Assembly (NCBI GenBank): GCA_031292355.1
Contig: JARLHI010000080.1
Span: 1-64,000 of the forward strand
Length of the DNA stretch: 64,000 bases
Direction of reading: 5' to 3'
DNA from: Candidatus Obscuribacterales bacterium
GTDB lineage: Bacteria; Cyanobacteriota; Vampirovibrionia; Obscuribacterales; Obscuribacteraceae
Positions 17,108 through 24,058 of this stretch are shown one piece after another (within the stretch, counting starts at the first letter, position 1; each line of letters opens with the position of its first letter). Under the pieces are notes generated by a model. It was not told where the DNA came from. It did no database searches and worked only from the letters and a program-made list of their open reading frames with translations. The position numbers and the translations under genes are program-made.

Positions 17108-18970
17108 TTACTCCACAGTCACTGATTTAGCGAGATTACGAGGTTGGTCTACATCTTTGCCAAGATAATCAGCCACCGAATACGACATCAATTGCAAAGG
17201 CAATACTGTCAAAAGCGGCGAGAAGAATTCATCAACAGCAGGGATGCTTAGAACAGTGTCAAACATTTTCGCCACTTGTTCGTCGCCTTCGACTGCAACA
17301 GCAATCATTTTGGCTGCGCGAGCTCTGGCTTCTTGAGCGTTAGACAATGTTTTTTCATAAACAGCGCCTGGAACGACGATACATACAACCGGTACAGATG
17401 CATCAAGAACAGCAATCGGTCCATGTTTCAATTCGCCAGCAGCGTAACCAGAAGCGTGAATATAACTCAATTCTTTGAGTTTTAAGGCGCCTTCAAGAGC
17501 TGTTGGATAATTCAAGCCGCGACCGATGAAGACAACGTCGTGAGCGTCTGCATACTTCAATGAAGCTTCGCGAATATCTTGCTCTTTAGCCAGAATCTGT
17601 TCCTGCAAAGCTGGAATGGTACCAAGAGTGACTTTAAGCTGACGGGCTCTTTCTGGTGTTATCGCATTGCGAACTTCAGCCAGGTGAATGGCGAGAAGAT
17701 AGAAGCAAACCAATTGAGCGACATAAGTTTTAGTAGCGGCCACTGATACTTCAAGACCGCACTCCGAAACAATCAGGTTCGGTGTGATTTGTCCCAGGTG
17801 AGAGTCTGGACGGTTTGTGATACCAGCTGTGAAAGAGCCACGTTTTTTCGCTTCTTGCAGTGCGGCAATTGTGTCAGCGGTTTCGCCCGATTGGCTGACT
17901 GCCACAGTCAATGTGCTTTCATTTACCAGCAGTTTGCGACCGCGGATTTCGGAAGCAATTTCTACGTCGCAAGGAATGCCCACTAACTCTTCAATTAAAT
18001 ATTTGCCAACCATGCCAGCATGATAAGCAGTTCCGCAAGCGACGATATGGACACGATCGATACCTTTGATTTCGGTGTCGGTCATCCGGAAGCCATAGCT
18101 AGGCACGTCGCCATTATGGCTAGCATCTAGTGTGAGGCGTCCAGAATGGGAAAGATATTTACCCAGTGTGCGGCGCAATACATGCGGTTGCTCGTGAATT
18201 TCTTTGAGCAAGAAATGTTTGAAGCCGGCTTTATCGATAACGTAAGGGCTACCGTCCATAGTGGCAGCTTTACGATGCACTTCGGTGCCTTCGAAATCAA
18301 ACAAACGAACGCCGTCAGCTGTAATTTCAGCGACTTCACTCATTTCTAATTTGAGAATCTGGTTTGTATACTGTCGAACGGCCATGCTGTCTGAAGCGAG
18401 GAAGTTTTCATGTTTACCAAGACCTACCGACAATGAATAGTGATGATTGACGGCATAGATTTTGTCTGGATGCGCCTGACAGACGATACCCAGAGCATAG
18501 ATACCATCGAGTCTTTTCACCGCACGCAAAATAGACTTGAGTATGTCTTTGTCTTTGGCATATTCCTGCGATACCAGATGCGCCACTACTTCAGTGTCTG
18601 TATCTGAATTAAAATGGTAGCCAGCGGCTTCCAATTCGTTGCGCAAGTCTTCATGATTTTCAATGATGCCATTGTGCACAACAGCGATATTGCCTGTGTT
18701 ATCCATGTGTGGATGGGCGTTCTGGTCATTCGGCACACCGTGTGTTGCCCAGCGTGTGTGACCAATTCCCACCTTTGCGGCAGGCTTTGTTTTAGTCAGT
18801 AAGGTTTCTAAATTAGACAACTTACCAGCCGATTTCATCACGACTAATTGACCATCTTCAATGACTGCAACACCGGCTGAGTCGTAGCCTCTATACTCCA
18901 GGCAACGAAGCTCAGACAGAAGTACTGGAGCGGCTTCTAAGGGACCGAGATAACCAACAATTCCACACAT
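17108..18970 (-). CDS. glmS: Glutamine--fructose-6-phosphate aminotransferase
   Basis: 620 residues. It makes glucosamine-6-phosphate for peptidoglycan and lipid A. The N-terminal Ntn glutaminase starts MCGIVGYLG (Cys2 nucleophile), with ECLEYRGYDSAG and GHTRWATHG. Two SIS isomerase domains follow, with SQSGETADTIAAL and the C-terminal DQPRNLAKSVTVE. Length is normal. The ATG has GAGGA about 9 bases upstream. No glmS-ribozyme-like sequence is apparent in the short leader. The L,D-transpeptidase follows within a few bases on the same strand. Confidence 0.98.
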   Translation of the reverse strand: MCGIVGYLGPLEAAPVLLSELRCLEYRGYDSAGVAVIEDGQLVVMKSAGKLSNLETLLTKTKPAAKVGIGHTRWATHGVPNDQNAHPHMDNTGNIAVVHNGIIENHEDLRNELEAAGYHFNSDTDTEVVAHLVSQEYAKDKDILKSILRAVKRLDGIYALGIVCQAHPDKIYAVNHHYSLSVGLGKHENFLASDSMAVRQYTNQILKLEMSEVAEITADGVRLFDFEGTEVHRKAATMDGSPYVIDKAGFKHFLLKEIHEQPHVLRRTLGKYLSHSGRLTLDASHNGDVPSYGFRMTDTEIKGIDRVHIVACGTAYHAGMVGKYLIEELVGIPCDVEIASEIRGRKLLVNESTLTVAVSQSGETADTIAALQEAKKRGSFTAGITNRPDSHLGQITPNLIVSECGLEVSVAATKTYVAQLVCFYLLAIHLAEVRNAITPERARQLKVTLGTIPALQEQILAKEQDIREASLKYADAHDVVFIGRGLNYPTALEGALKLKELSYIHASGYAAGELKHGPIAVLDASVPVVCIVVPGAVYEKTLSNAQEARARAAKMIAVAVEGDEQVAKMFDTVLSIPAVDEFFSPLLTVLPLQLMSYSVADYLGKDVDQPRNLAKSVTVE

Positions 18971-19054
18971 TTGTAAGAATCCTCATTGCGCCAGAAATAG
19001 CTTTTCAGCATTAACCCTTAACTGTCAGGACTGATAGATCATCCTATAAGTTGC

Positions 19055-19618
19055 TTACACTTCCATTACATCGACTTCTTTATCAGCTACGTGTTTGTCG
19101 ATTTCTTTCACATATTTGTCAGTCAGCTTCTGGAGCGACTCTTCTTGCGAGCGCATATCGTCTTCCGACAAATTCAATTCTGTTTTGAGTTTTTTCAATT
19201 GATCGCCAGCATCACGTCGGATGTTGCGAATTGCCACGCGTGATTCTTCGCCAAACTTTTTCACCATCTTCACCATCTCTTTCCGTCTTTCTTCAGTCAT
19301 AGGCGGAATATTGATGCGGATGACAGAGCCATCATTATTTGGAGTAAGTCCTAATCCAGATTTGTGAATCGCCTGCTCGATGTCTTTTAAGCCAGTTTTG
19401 TCATAAGGCTGAATGACCAGCGTTCGGCCTTCTTGAGTGGCTATATTAGCGAGCGCTTTAAGAGGAGTGGGCGTGCCGTAGTATTCCACTTCAACACGAT
19501 CCAATAGAGAAGGGTTAGCTCGTCCGGTACGAATGGTTTGAAATTCGCCCATCAAACTGCCGACGGCTTTCTTCATGCGCTCTTCAGATGCTTGCATAAC
19601 TTCAGTAGCTGTACTCAT
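19055..19618 (-). CDS. frr: Ribosome recycling factor
   Basis: 187 residues of normal length. It splits post-termination ribosomes with EF-G. FQTIRTGRANPSLLDRVEVE, YYGTPTPL and the C-terminal long helices are present. The ATG at 19618 overlaps the pyrH stop by 4 bp (ATGA), the classic pyrH-frr coupling. Confidence 0.98.
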   Translation of the reverse strand: MSTATEVMQASEERMKKAVGSLMGEFQTIRTGRANPSLLDRVEVEYYGTPTPLKALANIATQEGRTLVIQPYDKTGLKDIEQAIHKSGLGLTPNNDGSVIRINIPPMTEERRKEMVKMVKKFGEESRVAIRNIRRDAGDQLKKLKTELNLSEDDMRSQEESLQKLTDKYVKEIDKHVADKEVDVMEV

Positions 19619-20346
19619 AAATCTCCCTCGAATCCAACTAGCGTTCCCACTTTATCTCCGCGCACAATGCGCTCGATGCTTCCTGGCTTGGCGAAATCAA
19701 ATACGACAAGCGGTATTTTGCTTTCTTCGCAAATTGAAAGTGCGGCCGAATCCATGACTTTCAAGCCTTCCCGGCGAATTTGCCCAAATGATATGTTGTC
19801 GAACTTCACAGCTTGGGTGTTCGTTTTAGGATCATCAGAATAAACACCGTCGACTTTATTTTTAGCCATCAACACCACTTCCGCTTTGATTTCAGCGGCT
19901 CTCAAAGCAGCAGCAGTGTCTGTAGTGACGTGCGGGTTGCCTGTTCCGCCGCCAAAAATAACAACGCGCCCTTTCTCCAGATGGCGAATGGCGCGTAAAC
20001 GAATAAATGGTTCTGCCACTTCTGGCATGGCTATTGCGGTTTGTACTCTTACCTGTACACCCTTGGACCGTAATACTTCCTGCAAAATGAGGCAATTCAT
20101 AATTGTCGCAAGCATGCCGACATAGTCAGCCGCTGCCTTGTCCATGCCCCATTCACTACCCTTAACGCCGCGAAAAATATTGCCACCACCGACCACAATA
20201 GCGACCTGCACGCCCAGGTGATATGCAATAGCTATTTCATCGGCAATTCCCTCAATTACTTTTGGATTGATGCCAAAGCCCTCGGCTCCCATGAGAGCCT
20301 CTCCGCTTAGCTTGAGAAGAATTCTTTTGTACTTAGTAGATGCCAT
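19615..20346 (-). CDS. pyrH: UMP kinase
   Basis: 243 residues of the amino-acid-kinase fold. It phosphorylates UMP to UDP. Present are LKLSGEALMG, VVGGGNIFRG and the GGGTGNPHVTTDTAAALRA loop typical of bacterial PyrH. It lies upstream of frr with a 4-bp overlap and is separated from tsf by an intrinsic terminator. It therefore probably has its own promoter in the 214-bp gap, where I could not fix a -35/-10 pair. Confidence 0.98.
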   Translation of the reverse strand: MASTKYKRILLKLSGEALMGAEGFGINPKVIEGIADEIAIAYHLGVQVAIVVGGGNIFRGVKGSEWGMDKAAADYVGMLATIMNCLILQEVLRSKGVQVRVQTAIAMPEVAEPFIRLRAIRHLEKGRVVIFGGGTGNPHVTTDTAAALRAAEIKAEVVLMAKNKVDGVYSDDPKTNTQAVKFDNISFGQIRREGLKVMDSAALSICEESKIPLVVFDFAKPGSIERIVRGDKVGTLVGFEGDL

Positions 20347-20482
20347 TCAAACCGACCGTAGATAATAGGATTCCATTTCAGAGCATAATAACTTTTCAGG
20401 CTGTTTGTTCCATGACTGCAATTTCATCGGCTGTCGAGTGGCTTGTAAGTTGTGTGTCAGTTAGGTCATTTTTGGGCGGGAC

Positions 20483-20516
20483 AAAAAAAATGGAGTGAGC
20501 CAGAATAGCTCACCCC
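20483..20516 (-). terminator. Intrinsic terminator after tsf
   Basis: On the minus strand GGGGTGAGC (20516-20508) pairs with GCTCACTCC (20500-20492) over a 7-base loop, 9 pairs with one G-U. It is followed by A and eight T (20490-20483). It separates rpsB-tsf from pyrH-frr. Confidence 0.9.
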
Positions 20517-20560
20517 ATAATGCTTTGATCGATTTACTTCCGGATTGAAACCAGCAGTAA

Positions 20561-21463
20561 TTATTCGGCTTTTGCGTCGCCTGAACCTTCACCAAGAATG
20601 AACATTGCGAAACGAACTGGCTTCAACTCGGTACCAAGCTCAGTGCCTTTAGCGGCCAGAAATTTGGCGATGGTCAAACTGGGGTCTTTAACGAAGGGCT
20701 GTTCGAGCAAAACGCGCTCGCCCAGAATCTTGTCGACACGACCAGTAACGATTTTTTCTTTCATTTCTGGTTTCTTTTCAGCCAGATCGGCTTTGCCAAG
20801 TTCAATTCGACGTTCGTTTTCAATTACTTCAGCTGGCACTTCAGCGCGAGTCAAGAATTGTGGCTTGGCCGAAACAACGTGCATCGCTACTTCGCGAGCG
20901 AGAGCTTGCAATTTATCGGCATCAACTTTCTTGCTTGATTCGAGTTCAACAATTGCACCCATCTTGCCACCAAGAGCGTGAACATAAAGACCGATGCAAC
21001 CATTTTCAGAAGCAAGGTCAAATGTCGCAACGCGACGAATCAAAATGTTTTCGCCTGTTTTAGCAATGGCTGCTGTGACGAAGTCTTTAACAGTGCCTTG
21101 AGCATGCTTTTGGGCAAGGAAAGCTTCCGAGTCGGCTGGCTTGTTAGCCAGAGCCATATCCACTAGTTCATTAACCAGTGCGCCAAACTGCTCATTGCGA
21201 GCAACGAAATCTGTTTCGCAATTGACTTCAACAAGAGCGCCCGAGCGACCATCTTGAGAAATCTTGCCGACGACCAGACCTTCAGAAGCAATGCGATCGG
21301 CTTTTTTACCGGCAGAAGCGGCACCTTTTTGTCTCAATACTTCAAACGCTTTTTCAAAATCACCGGAGGACTCAACGAGGGCCTTCTTGCAATCCATCAT
21401 GGCTGCACCGGACTTTTCTCGAAGTTCTTTGACCATCGAAGCCGAAATTTCGACCATTACCAT
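20561..21463 (-). CDS. tsf: Elongation factor Ts
   Basis: 300 residues. It is the nucleotide exchange factor for EF-Tu. The N-terminal UBA-like part has VKELREKSGAAMMDCKKAL. The core has EGLVVGKIS, VNCETDFVARNEQF and MHVVSAKPQFLTRAEVP. I choose the ATG at 21463 (MVMVEISAS) with AGGAG just upstream; the ATG at 21457 is equally possible. A start at 21499 would lack a ribosome site. It follows rpsB, as in most bacteria. Confidence 0.97.
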   Translation of the reverse strand: MVMVEISASMVKELREKSGAAMMDCKKALVESSGDFEKAFEVLRQKGAASAGKKADRIASEGLVVGKISQDGRSGALVEVNCETDFVARNEQFGALVNELVDMALANKPADSEAFLAQKHAQGTVKDFVTAAIAKTGENILIRRVATFDLASENGCIGLYVHALGGKMGAIVELESSKKVDADKLQALAREVAMHVVSAKPQFLTRAEVPAEVIENERRIELGKADLAEKKPEMKEKIVTGRVDKILGERVLLEQPFVKDPSLTIAKFLAAKGTELGTELKPVRFAMFILGEGSGDAKAE

Positions 21464-21528
21464 ATCTCTCCTTTCAATTACGCTAAGCAAGTTATTCAAA
21501 AAGTCTATTTCATCAATTAAAAGTAGCC

Positions 21529-21552
21529 AAAGCGGTCACGAATGACCGCTTT
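21529..21552 (-). terminator. Perfect hairpin between rpsB and tsf (attenuator or weak terminator)
   Basis: A 10-bp perfect stem (AAAGCGGTCA/TGACCGCTTT) with a 4-base loop lies 47 bp after the rpsB stop. On the minus strand it is followed by GGCTACTTTTAATTG, a poor U-tract. It may partly terminate or protect the rpsB message and so tune the S2:EF-Ts ratio. Confidence 0.55.
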
Positions 21553-21598
21553 GCAAGCTATTTTCTTTATGTTCCTGTCTCAGACAACGAACTGAGGC

Positions 21599-22444
21599 TT
21601 ATGCCTTTTCGTCGTCCAGGAATTCTGCTTCAACAGCTTGAACTGCTGGTACTGTCACCAGAGAAGCCTTCAAAGCATTGAACTCTTCTGAAGGATCGGC
21701 TTCAGGCTTGTCGCCTTCCCAGGTTTTATCAGCTTGTTGCATAGGTTGAATAGCAGATGTATTACCAGCTTTTCCGTCGGTAATTGAATCAGCGATTTTA
21801 CCCATGATCAACTTGATTGAACGAATTGAGTCATCGTTGCCAGGAATTACATAATCGATGCCTTCTGGATCGCAGTTGGTATCAATGATTCCAACAGTGG
21901 TGATGCCAATTTTCTTAGCTTCAGCAACAGCGATAAATTCGCGCTTCTGGTCGATGATGAACAAGATGTCTGGCTTGCCGCGCATATTTTTGATGCCACC
22001 AAGAGACTTCTCGAGCTTATCGAGTTCGCGATTCATAACCGATTGTTCTTTCTTAGGACGACGGAAGAACTCACCGGTATCACGCATTTCTTCTAATTCT
22101 TTGAGGCGATTGATACGCAAGCGAATCGTTTCAAAATTGGTGAGCATTCCGCCCAACCAACGACGATTAACGAAGTGAGCTCCGCAACGGCGGGCTTCTT
22201 CTTCAACGATGTCTGCTGCTTGCTTTTTCGTACCAACGAAGATGATGTTCTTCTTTTCCGACGCTGCCTTGCGCATGTAGTCGCAAGCCTTGTCTAAAGC
22301 ACGGGTTGTTTGTTCCAGGTCAATAATGTAGATGCCGTTCCGTTCGCCATAAATGTATGGGCGCATTTTGGGATTCCAGCGACGGGTTTGGTGTCCGAAG
22401 TGGACGCCCGCATCCAACAGTTGTTTCATCGATGCTACTGACAA
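21599..22444 (-). CDS. rpsB: 30S ribosomal protein S2
   Basis: 281 residues from a TTG at 22444, reading (M)SVASMKQLLDAGVHFGHQ. This lines up with the cyanobacterial S2 start. GAGG lies about 10 bases upstream within a purine-rich stretch. The frame is open up to 22540, but that extension has no S2 similarity. S2 signatures are clear: GVHFGHQTRRWNPKM, GTKKQA and VGIIDTNCDPEGIDYVIPGN. The last 40 residues form an acidic tail. It heads the rpsB-tsf unit, with a long leader. Confidence 0.96.
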   Translation of the reverse strand: MSVASMKQLLDAGVHFGHQTRRWNPKMRPYIYGERNGIYIIDLEQTTRALDKACDYMRKAASEKKNIIFVGTKKQAADIVEEEARRCGAHFVNRRWLGGMLTNFETIRLRINRLKELEEMRDTGEFFRRPKKEQSVMNRELDKLEKSLGGIKNMRGKPDILFIIDQKREFIAVAEAKKIGITTVGIIDTNCDPEGIDYVIPGNDDSIRSIKLIMGKIADSITDGKAGNTSAIQPMQQADKTWEGDKPEADPSEEFNALKASLVTVPAVQAVEAEFLDDEKA

Positions 22445-22660
22445 AGCTTGAAAACCTCTTCTCCTTGGGAATGTTTGAATTTGACGACCAGAGAACAACT
22501 CAAGGCGCCGGGTGAGTTCCGAAGCGAAAATGCCACTCAAATTGAGTGTTCGCTGAATCTATCAGCTAACTCAGTTCACCCTTCATGCGTCACGAATAAC
22601 GGCAATTACGCCGGTCTTGAAGACCTAATTCGGAGTGGCACAGTGTTGGTCATTGTATCA
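22445..22660 (-). promoter_or_regulatory. rpsB leader with extended -10 (TGATACAAT)
   Basis: TG-A-TACAAT lies on the minus strand at 22660-22652, with no good -35. It would start a leader of about 200 nt before the TTG. The leader contains small hairpins such as GGTCTTCAAGACC and ACTCAATTTGAGT. Long structured rpsB leaders bound by S2 are known in several bacteria; whether this is one is an inference. Confidence 0.4.
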
Positions 22661-22685
22661 CAGGCAGATATCTAAGCCGTGTATA

Positions 22686-22715
22686 TGGACACAGAGCCAC
22701 TCGGCTAGTTATAAT
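22686..22715 (+). promoter_or_regulatory. Promoter of the first HNH gene
   Basis: TGGACA (22686-22691), an 18-bp spacer, then a perfect TATAAT (22710-22715), 45 bp before the TTG start. The same arrangement is found before the second copy. Confidence 0.75.
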
Positions 22716-22759
22716 ATCGCAACGTAACAATTTGCTAATTGACCTGTCAAGGAGAGCAA

Positions 22760-23254
22760 TTGTCCAAGGTTCTGGTGATCAACGCATCTTATGAGCCACT
22801 CAACATCTGCAGTTGGCGCCGCGCTGTCATCCTTATTCTCAAGGGCAAAGCCGAACAAATTGAGCACGGAAGCAAACCGATTGGCGATGACTTTCTCATA
22901 CCGACAGTGATTCGGCTTCGAAGCTACGTCAAAATTCCCTATAAAGAAATCAGTTTATCCCGGCGCAATCTTATGCACCGGGATAATTATTTATGCCAGT
23001 ATTGCGGCGCCAATCGTCACGATCTGACCATCGATCACATCATCCCGCGCTCGCGAGGAGGCTCCGATACCTGGGACAACGTAGTAGCAGCGTGCCTGTC
23101 CTGCAATGTCAAAAAGGGTAATCGCACTCCCAAAGAAGCCAACATGCCTTTGCATGTCACGCCAAGACGACCGGCCAATCAAGTCAGTTTCGAAATCTCC
23201 AAGCATGCAAACAGCACCGAATTGTGCTGGCAAAAGTATGTGATCGGCGCTTAA
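22760..23254 (+). CDS. HNH endonuclease family protein, copy 1
   Basis: 164 residues from a TTG at 22760 with AAGGAG 5 bases upstream. The N-terminal half carries SKVLVINASYEPLNICSWRR, typical of a conserved stand-alone HNH family frequent in Cyanobacteria. The HNH core has C-x2-C (CQYCG), DLTIDHIIPRSRGG and C-x2-C (CLSCN), forming a zinc-bound beta-beta-alpha metal fold. It is about 79% identical to the gene 100 bp downstream. No partner methylase or restriction gene is nearby, so it is not an obvious restriction system. The cellular role of this family is not established. Confidence 0.9.
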   Translation: MSKVLVINASYEPLNICSWRRAVILILKGKAEQIEHGSKPIGDDFLIPTVIRLRSYVKIPYKEISLSRRNLMHRDNYLCQYCGANRHDLTIDHIIPRSRGGSDTWDNVVAACLSCNVKKGNRTPKEANMPLHVTPRRPANQVSFEISKHANSTELCWQKYVIGA

Positions 23255-23284
23255 GTCATTCCGGACACTTGAATAAGCTCAAAT

Positions 23285-23314
23285 TGGACAATTTCAAACT
23301 TAGTTAGTTATAAT
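23285..23314 (+). promoter_or_regulatory. Promoter of the second HNH gene
   Basis: TGGACA (23285-23290), an 18-bp spacer, then TATAAT (23309-23314), 40 bp before the TTG. The flanking TAGTTATAAT and a downstream GTAACA...TTTGC...TGAC string match those before copy 1, so the promoter was duplicated with the gene. Confidence 0.75.
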
Positions 23315-23354
23315 GTAAAGTGGTAACATTTTGCAAAGTGACTGGTAAGAATTC

Positions 23355-23849
23355 TTGTCAAAAGTACTTGTACTCAACGCCTCTTATGAACCGCTCAACA
23401 TCTGCAGTTGGCGCCGAGCAGTGCTGCTTCTTCTCAATGGCAAGGCGGAACAAATCGAGCACAATGGCAAGTTGATCTATGCCGACTTTCCTTTGCCAAC
23501 CGTGATTCGCCTGCGTTCTTACGTCAAAATTCCCTACAAGGAAATCAGCCTTTCGCGCCGCAATCTCTTACATCGAGACAATTACACCTGCCAGTATTGC
23601 GGTGACCGTCGTCACGATCTGACCATCGACCATATTGTGCCGCGCAGCAAAGGTGGCACAGACACCTGGGAAAACGTTGTCGCTGCTTGCCTTAAATGCA
23701 ATGTCAAAAAGGGTTCTCGCACACCGAAAGAAGCCAACATGGTGCTGAGTTTCACGCCTAGGCGCCCATCCAGTCATGTTTATTTTGAAATATCCAAGCA
23801 TGCAAGTGCTGGAGAATATTCCTGGAAAAAATATGTAATCGGCGCTTAA
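23355..23849 (+). CDS. HNH endonuclease family protein, copy 2
   Basis: 164 residues from a TTG at 23355, exactly the length of copy 1. I count about 34 substitutions over 163 aligned residues. All metal and HNH residues are kept (CQYCG, TIDHIVPRSKGG, CLKCN). Changes concentrate at the linker after the first 35 residues and in the last 40, which suggests diverging partner or DNA contacts rather than decay. Its ribosome site is weaker than that of copy 1. Confidence 0.9.
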   Translation: MSKVLVLNASYEPLNICSWRRAVLLLLNGKAEQIEHNGKLIYADFPLPTVIRLRSYVKIPYKEISLSRRNLLHRDNYTCQYCGDRRHDLTIDHIVPRSKGGTDTWENVVAACLKCNVKKGSRTPKEANMVLSFTPRRPSSHVYFEISKHASAGEYSWKKYVIGA

Positions 23850-24058
23850 GCCCTCCCGCCCCTGGCAGGACAAATATTTTTTAGTGCCAAGTGATCAGAT
23901 TTGGCCTATCGACAGAATCAGCCTGAGCGCGCTTCAGCCCTAGATTCGCGTGATTCAGTATGATTAAGAGCAAAAATTCTCTAGGAAAAACGACTTATAC
24001 CTAGCCGTATACTGAATGCGCAGCGAGAAATAAATATATGTCGTCTGTTTGAATTCTG

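Noticed and set aside
18971..19054. glmS ribozyme or riboswitch before glmS
   Set aside because: The gap before the glmS start is only 84 bp, and no ribozyme core-like sequence is visible.
22760..23849. HNH pair as a restriction-modification or phage defence system
   Set aside because: No methylase, restriction helicase or phage gene is near, and the family is commonly found as a lone chromosomal gene in Cyanobacteria-related genomes.
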